Source of the DNA: Bugulina stolonifera
Taxonomy: Eukaryota; Bryozoa; Gymnolaemata; Cheilostomatida; Bugulidae
Assembly (NCBI GenBank): GCA_935421135.1
Contig: OW285188.1
Span: 6,686,733 to 6,750,732 of the forward strand
Direction of reading: 5' to 3'
Length of the DNA: 64,000 bases
Below are positions 12,282 through 24,360 of the stretch, in pieces. How positions within the stretch are numbered: position 1 is the stretch's first letter; each line of letters begins with the position of its first letter. The position numbers and the translations under genes were made by a program. Below the pieces are notes generated by a model. The model saw only the letters and a list, made by a program, of their open reading frames with translations, had not been told where the DNA came from and made no database searches.

Positions 12282-15200
12282 ATGGCCAATAAGCTTAAGC
12301 TTGATGAGGCTAAGAAACATATTCAAGCAGCTGAGAAGTGGTAAGAACTGAGAACTGAAAATCTAAATTAACTGGGAGGGTTGCACAACAGAACAGAACA
12401 ATACTTTTCTTCATTTACTAATAAAATATTATATTACACTGACACTGACTAGTGACTCACTGACTGGCCCACTCTCCATCAGTAGAGTAAGAGTAATTCT
12501 AAGCTTAAGTGGCAAGATTATCACTATCAGTTATAGCAGTCACTGAATCAGATTCACAGACACTACTCTACTTCTACTAGGCCTACATTAAATTTATTTA
12601 GCACTACATGTAGTTATACAGCATTGGTAATATATTAAGTAATATAATATTATTAATTGTGATTAATACTGATAAGTATAGTTCAACTCGATGTAATGTT
12701 TGAGAGTCCAATTCACTCATAGTTTTATAAAAATCACACATTGTCATTTCCCTCAGATAAGGTTATAGCTACAGTGCATCCGCAATCAATAGAAGTGTAG
12801 TCAGTAGTGTAAGTGTTGCTGCTAAAGTCAATGGAACTCTTGTTGTAGGGCTATATTAAATTCATGTTATATGTGTCTTAGCCTATTCTTAAAGTTTCCT
12901 GGATAAGAGAGCAGGGGCGTAGGATAGAAAAATTGAGTGGGGAGGCAGAAAGTTGGGGGGTGGGGTGTGGGCACCCCCGCATATGCACGCGCAGCGGAAA
13001 ATTTTTAAATCTTACTCTCTGAAGTGCAAAAATTAAACATAGCAGCATGCTAGTTCTAGCATTACTACAACAAGTACTCATTACTACTTCTGCTTAATAC
13101 AGTTACTACTACTTGCAACAGGATTGAAAGTGTTACAGTACTATTACTAGCTTGTAGAATTTTATAATAACTACAATACTGCATGATTGTATTTTTTTAC
13201 AAAGAGTCCATAAGTGCAAGTGTATTTTATAAATTAAAATTTTCAAATTCTAATAGCTGATCAACAACTATTGTCATCATAAATTAATTATTTAAAATAA
13301 AATGCATTTAAAATAAATATCTTCACAAGAAAAGTGTGGTAGCCTATTAAAGCTAAGATAATATTAATAGTATAATCATATTATATTTAAAATATTCCAT
13401 TATTGTTATATTATTTTATTTTTAAATTAGTATTTTTTCTTTACAATACATATTTAGTTGGTAGTAGTGAATGTAGCAGTAGAGTAGTAGCTGTCAGTGG
13501 AGTGGCTGGAATAAATAACTAAAATGAATGCAAACACCTTTAATTGTAATTATTAAAAGAATAAATCATTATCATAAATATTTTTGAAAGCCAAAAGCCA
13601 AAGAAAATAATTTAATATTGGAATTAAATTTCATGCATCTGCTTGTAGTCAGTAACCGAGAAGGAACCACCTCATGGATAGCAGTGACTTACAAATTGAT
13701 TCACCTGATTCAACTGTTCACCACTTTTACTTTTGCATTTATTATTTTTTCCTTTGTATAAATAACTATCCATAAAAATAGCAGAGTACACAGTTTTATA
13801 GGTTTCTTTGTGTGCCACTTGCAATGTAGTAATTATTCCAAGATTACTGGTTATTGTTACGAAGCAACACCATAGAGTTATAAGTAGAGTGATAACGCTT
13901 CGGTCGCAAACCGGAAATGAAGCAAATATTAGGCGAAAAAGTGTCAAATTTTCAAAAGTAGTGTTTTTAGGCCACTTTATTTTGGCAACAGGGGCGGCAA
14001 TGCCTCCCTGCCGCCCCTTAAAATACGCCCCTGGAGAGGCACATTGCTAGAAGTTATTGCAGTGATAAGCAGGGTACTGGTGCTAGTGATCAAAATTAGC
14101 AGCGCTCAAATTTGAGTTCTTCTAATTGTGATCACTAACATGAGTAATGATGGTTGCAGGAGCAGATACTTCTCAGCAGCCCATGATTCCATTCGCAGAT
14201 TTGTTGACTATGTGATGTTTTTTTGAAGTGTGTTATAAAAATGAATAGGATGTAGGGCCCAAGTCTCAGCATGCATCAGTAGGCCTATGCATGCAGTTAG
14301 TATTAGCACAGGGGTAAAAATACTGATTTTGTTGCTGCTATAGTACTGTTAGACAAATAACTCGCCTCACAGACTTAACTTGAACTAACACAGGCAATGG
14401 AAGTGGAAACTATGTGGGAGTAGCTTGTAGCGTTACCCTAGGGTACATCTAAGAAAATTGGGTTTACCTCATTTGCCAGACTTATAGCGAGTGATCTTGT
14501 AGCTCTTCTGCGTGCCTTTTTTATTCAGTTGTGCGCTCTTTTACACAGAGATTATTTCACTTGAGGAGAGTAGAAGTTATTTCTTGGCCAACATATAATT
14601 ATGTTAATAAGCCCCGCCCGTTATGTTGTACGAAGCTCAAAACGACTGATAAAAGTTATAAAAACAGCTCTAGGCTATTAATATCAACTTGTAATTCTAT
14701 GACCTACTCGGCAAGTGCTAGTAAGCAACAGTTACTCTAGCCTTTCACACGGCAAGTCTTCTACACTAAATCGTATCCATCTACATACCACAATTTTATT
14801 TCTCTTAACAGTATGAAAACTAGTTTTACTAAGTGGAAGGCTGATCCTGATGGCGCTGCTGCCGAGTACATTAAAGCAGGTAACTTTTACAATCCTAGTA
14901 CAGTAGTGTTTGTATCTTTTCTAATGTCATTATAATGTGTAATGTTTGTTGCCATTACATCATAATTTAACTGTTAATTTTGCAGCTGTAGCATTCAAGA
15001 ATGGCCAAGCTCTAGCGGAGGCAAAGTCAGCTTATGAAATGGCAGCAGAATGCCAGCTCCAGTGTAAACAGCTCTTCCATTCCGCCAAGTAAGATGGAAA
15101 TAATGTTACTGGATAATATTTGGCACCCGTGGGCTGCAATGACTTACTTACAATTATGAGTTGCGTTCTTTTTTTACCATTTGTGGCAAAATTGGTTAAT

Positions 15201-18200
15201 TCCAGTTGATACCTTGCTGTAGGGCTGTATTCAAACTCTACCAGCCTACAGCACGGTACTGTCTTGTTGCTAGGGTATATATACAATGTCTTGTTGCTAG
15301 GGTATATATACAGTGTCTTGTTGCTAAGGATATGAATGTATACAATGTCCTGTTGCTAGGGTACCTATAGAAGACGCTGTGATATTACCTATAGGTCTTC
15401 AAATGCCCAACACTGTATTGTATATGAGTAGGGCTACACAGATTGCTTCATTAGGCTTGCCTAATACGTGTACTTACCAAAGAGAGGTGGCGACAACGGT
15501 ACTGAAGGTTGTACAATCATGCGATGCATTACTATCATAGGACATTCAGTGGACAGTATAGCTTGATCAGTCCTCTTTATATGTAGGTCGTTTGAACAAG
15601 CCGCATTCATTGCTAAAGATCTGAAGGACTTTGATGAAACGTCTAAGCTGATAGAAAGAGCTACTACTATGTATCTAGAGAATGGTACTCCAGATACTGC
15701 AGCGCTAGCCCTTCTTAGAGCCGCTAAGTAAGTCAACCCTACTTACCTTACTTACTCTACACACATTGCACTTTGCCTACTCTACATATTATGCCTACTG
15801 TACTCACCCTGCTTACTGTACATACTTTACTTACTGTACTTACTATGCTCACGGTACTTACCTTACCTGCTCTACTTGCTATACCTACTGTACAGTTATA
15901 TACCCTACCTAACTTAGTTACTGGATTTACTTACATAATTATACTACAGTTCTATACCAATCTATATATTATACTATAGTTCTATACCAATCTATATATT
16001 ATACTACAGTTCTATACCAATCTATATATTATACTACAGTTCTATACCAATCTATATATTATACTACAGTTCTATACCAATCTATATTTATACTATAATT
16101 CTATACCAATATATATATTATAGTATAGTTCTATACCAATCTACATGTATATATTATACTATAGTTCTATACCAATCTATATATTATACTATAGTTCTAT
16201 ACCAATCTATATATTATACTACAGTTCTATACCAATCTATATATTAGACTACAGTTCTATACCAATCTATATTTATACTATAATTCTATACCAATCTATA
16301 TATTATAGTATAGTTCTATACCAATCTATATATTATACTATAGTTCTATACCAATCTATATATTATACTATAGTTCTATACCAATCTATATATTATACTA
16401 CAGTTCTATACCAATCTATATATTATACTATAGTTCTATACCAATCTATATATTATACTATAGTTCTATACCAATCTATATATTATACTACAGTTCTATA
16501 CCAATCTATATATTATACTACATTTCTATACCAATCTATATTATACTATAGTTGTAATACTGACTTGATGATGTCATGTTTTGTTAGGATGGTGGAGTCG
16601 GAAAGAGCTGACAGAGCAGTGAAGATGTATATGAGGGCTGCTACTATATACGAGGTAATGTATCTACCTTGCCTTTCGTCCAGTATCTGGAACGTTATGT
16701 TGTAAATACATTATTGTGTTATTGTAGATATCATTATGTTTACACTTAGTACTCAGTGTAGTTATGTAAAGTCATGCATAAACCTAAGGTCAAATCATGG
16801 TTGGGATTGTCACCCGCTGTAATCCCATATGCAGGGGTGACAACTCCAATCAAAGGATCACATCATTCTAGCTAATTATTCTAGCTACTGTAGCTACAAA
16901 TGTATGTAGACTTGGCTCTAGTTTATTAGACATGTGGTGTTCGGCTGACAGGTAGCTACAACATACTGTATGTTGTTCTTTAATTTGTAGAATGAAGGAA
17001 ACAGTAGACAAGCAGCTGATGCCATCAGGTCAGCCCCTCGCCTTCTCATTCGTTCCAATAAGTAAGTATCAACATATACCTCTCTTGTAGTAGTAAGTAT
17101 CAACATATACCTCTTCTGTAGTATTAAGTATTAACATATACCTCTCCTGTAGTAGTAAGTATCAACATATACCTCTTCTGTAGAAGTACAAATGACAGTA
17201 TAAATATTAGATGTAAATGTACATGTATGTTACAGACATGACGAGGCAGTGACAGCCCTGCAGCGAGAGATGAACTATAATGCGGAAGGTGAATGTTTTG
17301 AGATTGTAAATCGGCTGGTTGTTTGTATGGTGCTGCTCCATCTGTACAGAGGAGACTGTGTCGCTGCCGATAAAGCTTTCAAACACGCCTACTCGTGAGT
17401 TGTACCTGCACTGTGTCTGTATATATACTCTTGAGTTGTACCTGCACTGTGTCTGTATATATAATACTCGTGTGTTGTACCTGCACTGTATATGTATATA
17501 CATAAATATACATGTATATACTTACTTCCACTGTAAATATTCGCACTATTATATACTTGCAGTTTATACACTTGCACTCAATGTACCTGTACTGTATATA
17601 CTTACACTGTATATAAGACTTACACTGTATATAAGACACACTGTAATATGTACTTACACTGTATATAAGACTTACACTGTATATAAGACTTACACTGTAT
17701 ATAAGACTTACACTGTATATGTGCATGTACTTACACAGGTACCCATTATTCAGTGGTTCTGAGGAAGCATCTGCCACAGAGCAGCTGTTGGATGCTGTTA
17801 ATCAGGGAGATGAGAGCCAAGCAGCAGCTACGTTGAACAGTCCGCTATTTAAATACCTCGACAATGATGTGAGTGATACATTCATATACATGTAGTAGTA
17901 CCTGTAGTATGTGTATACAGGTTACCATACCACCCATGTCATAATCATATACATTACGGTATGAAATGACAACGACTTTACGTTGTGGTTGATTTCACTT
18001 CAGCTTGTCTGTTTCGCAGACCAGTTGTGATATATGCATTAATATCTAACAGTTGTGATATATGCATTGATATCTACAGTTTGCCAAGTTGGCTAGAACT
18101 TTGAGGGAGAATCCACCAGATGGTATATTCATGTCTGGAGGAGGTCCAGCGCTCGCCTCCACTGCACAGGAAAGTGAGGAAGAGTTTCCTGATGGACTGC

Positions 18201-18205
18201 TCTGA
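12282..18205 (+). CDS. NAPG: Gamma-soluble NSF attachment protein
   Basis: Nine exons: 12282-12340, 14812-14879, 14986-15088, 15587-15727, 16588-16654, 16991-17061, 17236-17394, 17739-17868 and 18080-18205 (TGA). They are phase-consistent and give 307 aa, against about 312 in vertebrate gamma-SNAP. Gamma-SNAPs are cytosolic adaptors that recruit the ATPase NSF to SNARE complexes for disassembly after membrane fusion. The protein is an all-helical TPR-like array. Family hallmarks include KTSFTKWKADPDGAAAEY, MYLENGTPDTAALALLRAAK, MVESERADRAVKMYMRAA, NSPLFKYLDND and the acidic C terminus EESEEEFPDGLL-like tail. The ATG at 12282 opens MANKLKLDEAKKHIQAAEKC, matching the family N terminus. Intron 1 (2.5 kb) carries a hAT-like element, and introns 3, 4, 6 and 7 carry tandem repeats. 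Assignment to gamma rather than alpha/beta SNAP is firm. Confidence 0.97.
12912..14033. mobile_element. Probable non-autonomous hAT element in NAPG intron 1
   Basis: The 1.1-kb block begins CAGGGGCGTA and ends TACGCCCCTG, perfect 10-bp terminal inverted repeats of a style common in hAT elements, with GC-rich subterminal DNA at both ends and an AT-rich middle. No clean 8-bp target duplication is visible (TAAGAGAG on the left, GAGAGGCA on the right). The flanks may have diverged or the boundaries may be slightly off. No transposase frame is present. Confidence 0.65.
15262..15363. repeat. ~30-bp tandem repeat, NAPG intron 3
   Basis: Four imperfect copies of a unit containing TGTCTTGTTGCTAGGGTATA occur here, about 170 bases after the intron 3 donor. 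No function is implied. Confidence 0.85.
15938..16552. repeat. 30-bp minisatellite, ~20 copies, NAPG intron 4
   Basis: The unit consists of TCTATACCAATCTATATATT plus a ten-base tail (ATACTAYAGT) and is repeated about 20 times with rare substitutions. It follows a TACT-rich simple stretch that starts directly after the exon 4 donor. The array produces a spurious 186-codon frame (YQSIYYTIVL repeats) that runs into exon 5. That frame is not a protein. Confidence 0.95.
17061..17184. repeat. 31-bp tandem repeat that contains the NAPG intron 6 donor
   Basis: Four copies of 31 bp start at 17061, 17092, 17123 and 17154. The first overlaps the last base of exon 6 and supplies the real donor GTAAGT at 17062. 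Copies 2 and 4 keep AGTAAGTATC unchanged, while copy 3 has TTAAGT. Each unit also holds a pyrimidine tract ending TGTAG, so every copy resembles an acceptor followed two or three bases later by a donor. Confidence 0.95.
17391..17493. repeat. 36-39-bp tandem repeat spanning the NAPG exon 7 donor
   Basis: Three copies begin at 17391, 17427 and 17466. The first includes the last four coding bases (ACTC) and the donor GTGAGT at 17395. In the next copies the donor reads TTGAGT and GTGTGT. The shared body is TTGTACCTGCACTGTGTCTG with a TATATAT tail. Confidence 0.93.
17594..17725. repeat. 18-bp tandem repeat, NAPG intron 7
   Basis: Copies of ACTTACACTGTATATAAG, some truncated, run from here to just before the exon 8 acceptor. 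They are a second, distinct array in the same intron. Confidence 0.9.
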
Positions 18206-18703
18206 ACTCTTGACCTCTGTACACAACGACCTTTGACCTTTGCTTTGCTTGCCACAAAGTATTACTTATCTAAGAATAGAAGTACACCAGTACCATTGTA
18301 GCTATCTATTGTAACTTAGTGTTTATGTTATGTGCTTTGTGGTTACTACAAAAAGTGTCTAGTCTGTCTCATATTCCTTTGGAGAAAGCTATACAAGTCA
18401 CCAACTCCTATTGGGTTGGAATCAAATCAATCTCCGTATTTTCCAGTTACTAGGGATTGGCAACAGACTATCTCCACCTCCATAATAATGTGCAAGTTTG
18501 TAAAACAGTTTTCATCTGGTTCACTTCCTCTTTCCTCCCTCCAATGTTTTAGAACTATTATTTTCCTTCTGCTTTTATTGGTTTTTTGGAGAATTGTGAA
18601 AAACATATCCAAGTTCCAAACCATCTTATACCAGGTTTACAGAGCGGTCTTTACCTACATATGTATTGTATATTGTATGCAGTATGCTAAATGTAAGACT
18701 AGA

Positions 18704-18709
18704 AATAAA
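18704..18709 (+). promoter_or_regulatory. Possible NAPG poly(A) signal AATAAA
   Basis: AATAAA lies about 500 bases after the NAPG stop codon, followed by TG-containing DNA (GGTAATATATATGTACATTG). It is the first canonical hexamer downstream. Use is inferred, not shown. Confidence 0.4.
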
Positions 18710-19829
18710 CCTGGTAATATATATGTACATTGTAATGAATGTCGCTCCTACTACCCATATCATTGTACATGACATGTATGACTAGACGAAAGTAAAGCAC
18801 AAATACCCACATTTAATATAAATTCCCCAGTTAACTTGTGCTAGTGATGTGTGCCCTGCCCCCAGCACAAAATGTTGTTTCATCATGTTATTATTTAGCT
18901 CAAACTGCAATGTATTAATATCACATTACAGAACTTTGATTACCTCAATATTGTGTATAATCATTTGTATAATACTTATTGTTAAATTTGCTATTATTGT
19001 TGTTATTGTAGAATGTAAACAAAAATTGGTACACAGCAACCAGTTTTGTGTTATATTATTTCTCATTGTATTTTTTGTATATTCAGTTTGCAATAATAAA
19101 ATTCTAAGTTAGTATTTCTAAAAAGTCTTATTGATCTCAGGAGAAAAATTTCAAGATATAGTTCATACACTACATTATTCACTAAACTGTCCTTTGTACT
19201 GATTGATGTGTGCTGTATGAACCAGTAGCTACTAGATATTGTATAGGGCATGGCGCCCAAATGGAAGCCCAAGGGCAAGATCGGGCCCCCTAGCTAATTT
19301 CATCAGGCGCCCTCTACTTTGTGGAAAAATTCAAAATTCCATACAAATTCCAATAAGTTTGTTTGGCTGAGTGTGTGCAAGTCCTTGGTATGCCAATACT
19401 TTATTGCAAAGCAAGACCGTTTTCACCTGTCACACTAACTACTTCTCTTGTACAATTGAATGAATTGATTATGTTGAAGATCAGATCTATACTTGTAATA
19501 AATGTTTATTTGAAAAGTCGAAATCTGATGCCTACATCCAAGTCACACTCGATTACATTTTATGCATGTTTACGCATTGAAACACAAGTAATTAAGTAAT
19601 GACACTGATCACATAACATTAGAATGGGGACTGCTCTGAGAACTTTCCTGTAATGTATTGTAAACTCTAAACTATCAGTAGTGCAATTAGCAACTTCATA
19701 GGAATAGCAGATGAACTGCAAAAGCAGGTTTTGTAACGTCACTATCTTTACATGCGTTCTAGAAATGGTTGAAATAAGCAGTCTTGAGCAGAATGGACTG
19801 ATAACGTTCTGCTTCAAATGTTAACACAG

Positions 19830-20450
19830 AGCCTCTGAAACTTACTCAAAGATAAAGCAAGTCTATGGAGAGACTGCTTTATCAAGAGCACAAATTTTTA
19901 AGTGGCTCAAACCATTTTTCTGAAGACAGGTACTCTGTAGAAGATGAATCTCGGTCAGGAAGGCCATTGTCTGTTAGAAATGATTAACAGTGTTGAGCGA
20001 ATTTTTTGATCTGACCGCCGTTTTACCACCAGATTGATTGCTAAATTTGAACCATACCATACGGTAGTTCATCAAGTTTTGACTGGTGATCTAGGAATGA
20101 AGAAAATTTCTGCAAAGTTTATGTCAAAGAACACCACTTTTGAACAGAAAGAGAGCAGAAGAGACATTTGCGCCTTCTCACACTGGGCTTTCCATAGAGA
20201 CTTTCTGACTCAGAAAAATATAACAGTTGTACCGCAGCCCCCATGTTCTCTAGAATTGAGTTCCTGTGACTTATTTCTCTTCCCAAAAGTTAACATTCAT
20301 CTCAAGGGGGTCATGTTAACGGTTTAGAGAAAATCAATATGGCTGTGACGTACCAATTAAAGGCAATAACAGTTTCCGAGTTCCAGCTCTGCTATGAGAA
20401 ATGAGCCATGTAGCTTCTCAAGACAACTATTTTGATGAAGATAGGCTTCA
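19830..20450 (+). pseudogene. Decayed Tc1/mariner (SETMAR-like) transposase fragment
   Basis: Translated pieces in shifting frames match mariner transposases: KWLKPF..EDRYSVEDESRSGRP (helix-turn-helix linker region), then VHQVLTGDLGMKKISAKF, then PQPPCSLELSSCDLFLFPKV next to LKGV. Stops and frame changes interrupt it, and a deletion has joined the DNA-binding part to the C-terminal catalytic part, losing most of the DDE/D core. It is an inactive relic. Element ends were not identified. Confidence 0.8.
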
Positions 20451-20829
20451 TTTGTAAATTAATTGTAAAAAATTTGCCTAGTATAGCAAGTCTCATTGCT
20501 TAATTTACGGACCTTGTATAAACAACACACATACATGTATATACAGTAATATGTGTTTGCACTAATACCTGGCCCCAAGCTGGCAGCCCACTCTCCTGCT
20601 TGGCCCCATACCAAAAATAATTGGGCACCGATGGTATAGGGTGTGTATGTCTCTTTACATGTATTTGAAATTATTTTTATATTATGTATAAAACAAAGTT
20701 TGTCATCAAAATGGGGACTGATTGTCTTTCAAGAAGTTTTGAAATTATATAGACAATGGAAAATATATAGTTTTGTAATAATTTAATATCAGCCTCATGG
20801 CCACTCATACAAAGTGTACTATGGACCAC

Positions 20830-20906
20830 AACAAGAAGTTATTTACTTTAATAAGTTATCCTCTCCCATGGCACTGAGAACCGTGGGAGATGACAACTTC
20901 TTGTTA
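20830..20906. repeat. Imperfect hairpin with AACAAGAAGTT / AACTTCTTGTT arms
   Basis: The outer arms ACAAGAAGTT and AACTTCTTGT and the inner TCTCCCATGG and CCGTGGGAGA pair across a short centre. The core is related to the AGAAGTTGTCCTCTC hairpin at 58551-58633, suggesting a small dispersed inverted-repeat family. Confidence 0.6.
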
Positions 20907-21058
20907 AAATAAATTGCAAATAATTGCAAACTAATAAATATATTATATACAGCTAAGCAAAAGCATTGTACAAATATACATCATATAAGCTAAACTACTG
21001 AAATCACAGTAATAATAATTAAGTACGCCAATATCCATTGAATGACCTTTTGTGTTCA

Positions 21059-24000
21059 TTAGTTCCGTCTCAGAAGATGCGGGGCAATAAGATCGGGGTC
21101 AATAAGACTTTCCGTGATTGGTAGATCAATACCAAAGTTGGAACCGTGAGCTCGTCTGTTCTTCTTGCTTCTCTCGGGAATTGGCAACTCCGAGTGATGA
21201 GCAGGAAGTGGCTCCGAGAAGAAATAAGCGTGTAGTAATGCCTGTAGTAGGTAAAGGAGGGAAACCAATTGTAAAGGTGCTAACACAACCACATAACTTC
21301 ACCAAGAACGTAAAAATGATATCAATTTTGTAAACAGAGTTATCTTTCCTTCATAACCCAGTGGCGGGTAAACAACTCCCTGAACGAAATACTAATCTGA
21401 ACATAAAGAATGTACACGTGTATATGTATAAGTATAATATAATTATTTATCTCTATGGATTGGGGTTAGACAAGCAATGATTGAGGCACATGCCAGAAGT
21501 AGCAACTACCAAATTAGAAATTTGGATGAGTGATATTTAGGTCACACTCATACAAACGATACAATAGCACAGAATAACATAAGATATACATACATGTATA
21601 ATAGTGATTTAATCAATCAACGAATTTACTGCTCCTAGCTGAAGATTAGTTTTTATGAGCGGATAACTCCAAATCTATCAGAATGTTTAACAAGAGCCAT
21701 TCGACGGAGTGATAAAGTAGTTATTACCTTGCTAGATGCAATTCTTTGCTTTGTAGGGTAGACTAGGAATTGTTTAAGGAGATCAATGGCTACGTCAGGG
21801 GCGTCTGGACAAAGCTCCTCTAAAGGGACGGGTGTAGACTTGGTGAACTCAATCTTCCCATAGTCAGGAAGCTCTGATACCCCCTAATAAAAGAAAAAAC
21901 AAATAGAATCTGTACGACAGCGCTATTAAGTACACATTGTATAACATGAGCTTATCTACTGTGTGTAATATAAAGGACTTGTGCACCTTACATACTATTT
22001 ACATAAATAGAAGTTATGTTACCTTGTATAATACTAGTACTATTATTTTACATTGTACGATATAATGTATATGTATACTGTAATACTAGATAACTCACTG
22101 GCCAGTTTTGCTCAGTAGGTGTGCCCAGACACTGCAGTACTTTACACAGCTGTTCAATATCACTTTCTCCCTGTTCAACATAAATACAAATTAGAACATG
22201 AACATATGGTACAGGCAAGGTTTTCCCGATAAAAGATCGGTTTAACGACCTTTACATAAAGATGTGCACATCTTCCTGGAACAAAAATATTTCTGTTCTC
22301 CAGCCAGAAATGATTTCTCAAAGATCGATTTTTAAAACACCAAAGAAATCGGTCAGGTGTTTCGGCCTGTCAGGTGTGAAAGGTACTTCATACAGTAACA
22401 AAGGCGAGTTCAGTGAAATAGCAGAGTATAATAACAATAATGGTGAAGAAAAGGATATCATCATAAACCGCAGTAAAGGAATTGCTATAAAACAGGATAA
22501 GTAATGACACTGTATGCAGGTTGTTACCAATAAACAATAACTTGCCGGGAACAACGGGGAGCTGTTGATTAGTTCTCCGTAGATACAGCCAACAGCCCAC
22601 AGATCTACACCTTCATCATATTTTCTGGCACCATAGAGGAGCTCAGGTGCCCTGTACCACCTGCACAAGTTAGTACAATATATGTAATACTATGAGATGT
22701 ATTGTAGAGTGATGAGGTTTAATGCACTACTTAGCGTAATGCATCATAGCGCAGTGAATTTAAGAATTCTTACACTATTGGAATAAATACATGCATGATG
22801 TTTTTACAACCAAGTTTTGGTCACAGTTTAATGCAGACAATAATTTTTTACAGAAAATTTCGTGGGCATATCCACACAGGTATTTTATGTAATACAGTTT
22901 TTAATCAGATATCAGGCTGTGTAAATAAGCTAAGGATAGTAAGTTTCGACAAAGTCAAATTAGCGGCTATCTTGAATGTTTCAGTAATGACTTGGTCAGT
23001 CTAAGAAATCACAAATGAATACTAGAATAGACATAGAATGATGCAGCAATGCAATACATGTATGTCATGCGATACAAAGTAGTGCAGTAAGTAGTGCAGT
23101 AAGTAGTGCAGTAAGTAGTGCAGTAAGTAGTGCAGTAAGTAGTGCAGTAAGTAGTGCACTCCTCGACTAACCTGGTAGCTACTTGGTGACTGTAGAGTCT
23201 ACCAGTATTGTTCTGGAAAACTCTGGCCAATCCAAAGTCTGCAATCTTCAACACGCCAGTCGGACTGATCAGCAAGTTGGCTGGCTTGAGATCCTAAAAA
23301 TAGGACGTCACTTCAGTAGCATGTAATACATAAGAACTTAGGCATCGCAATGAGAAAATATAACTGTCTGATACACATTAACAACAACAGTCACCAAGCA
23401 CTGTCTAATGCGATATATCTCTCAGGTAGCAAATCTGAAACAGTCAAGTAAGTAATATATGACAAGAAATTATATACATGTATTTTAAAACAAATGAGAA
23501 AAGAGAAATGATCATACCCTGTGCATGATGTTGTTTCCATGCATAAACTCGACACCTTTGAGTAGCATGAGCATGTAACTCTTCACCTGTGCTTCTGTTA
23601 GAGGTTTCATTGCACATCTAATTACCTCTGAGAGGTCAGAGAGCATGTAGTCAAACACCAGCACAAACCCGTTGCCATGAGGAAACATCCTTCTTAGGTT
23701 TACTATCTAATACCACACATAACGAATACGAGTTGTCAATGTAACTGTAGTTATTGGTTTGTAGTACAATTTTATAAATTAAAATTATGGGATTATCTGT
23801 ACTTCGTGGGCCAAAAGATGTATATAACTATGTTACTTACATATGGACTGTCACCGATCTCGCGCAGAGCCTGTATTTCCCTCAGAGCTGTGTTTGGAAT
23901 GCCATCTTCAATTTTTCTTAATGCTACCTTCTTTATTGCTACAATTTCCCCACTCTAGACAACAAAAAAAATTTTTAATTTAAACTAGCACTATGCATTT

Positions 24001-24289
24001 TTCTAAATTAGCCCAATTTACTAAGTTACGGACATGTATAATACCATACCTCATTTTATGTCCTGAATAATACTTTTTAGCCACATGCATAAACTACAAT
24101 TGTTCAAACCACTTTGAGGCATACTCCCATAGTGCTCAACAGTATGCGATACAAATACACTGTTGATTCAGAACAGTAATAGATATAATGAATGATGGTT
24201 GTGAGAAATATTACCTCAATATTCTTTGCTTTAAAAACAATGCCATGAGCACCTTCGCCAATTCTTCCTAATATAGTGTATTGGTCCAT
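21059..24289 (-). CDS. CDK20: Cyclin-dependent kinase 20 (CCRK)
   Basis: Eight minus-strand exons: 24289-24215, 23954-23841, 23706-23518, 23293-23172, 22660-22546, 22170-22099, 21883-21728 and 21241-21059 (TAA). The model gives 341 aa; human CDK20 is 346. Visible kinase features are the glycine loop [17 protein letters not shown] (catalytic Lys33), an NTALREI helix in place of PSTAIRE (Glu51), the [10 protein letters not shown] catalytic loop (Asp127), DFG at 145-147, and [22 protein letters not shown]. The CDK20 signatures [25 protein letters not shown] and [19 protein letters not shown] separate it from CDK7. In vertebrates CDK20 acts in ciliogenesis, Hedgehog signalling and the cell cycle. 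Intron 5 starts with GC (see separate entry), and intron 4 contains a 10-bp minisatellite immediately after its donor. Confidence 0.97.
22171..22545 (-). other. GC-AG intron 5 of CDK20
   Basis: The exon ends CTA..TTCCCG at 22546 and the intron opens GCAAGT (22545-22540 on the minus strand). It closes at an acceptor AACAG before 22170. Only this border gives the family sequence [14 protein letters not shown] in phase 0. GCAAGT is the usual form of the minor GC donor class. Confidence 0.9.
23075..23160. repeat. 10-bp minisatellite, CDK20 intron 4
   Basis: About eight copies of AGTAGTGCAGTA-type 10-bp units (GCAGTAAGTA) occur here. On the coding strand they begin 10 bases after the GTTAGT donor at 23171. 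Confidence 0.95.
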
Positions 24290-24360
24290 GTAGAATGTGA
24301 CGCAAAGAAATCTGTAACATAGAAAATATTAGCAGCTCAAAATTCTTTGTTAATGTAAAC

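Larger units (their letters stand above)
18206..21058. other. Intergenic between NAPG and CDK20
   Basis: This is a tail-to-tail intergenic region (NAPG plus, CDK20 minus). It contains the NAPG 3' UTR, a mariner relic (19830-20450) and a hairpin (20830-20906). The plus-strand frames at 18332-18772 and 18849-19112 have no recognisable domain and lie in or near 3' UTR, so they are not called. Confidence 0.55.

Noticed and set aside
16145..16705. 186-codon plus-strand frame (YQSIYYTIVL repeats)
   Set aside because: It is the 30-bp intronic minisatellite of NAPG intron 4 read through into exon 5. The unit has no stop and no protein family matches.
22318..22668. 116-codon minus-strand frame as a complete protein
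   Set aside because: Only the first 38 codons are CDK20 exon 5. The rest is intron read through past the GC donor.
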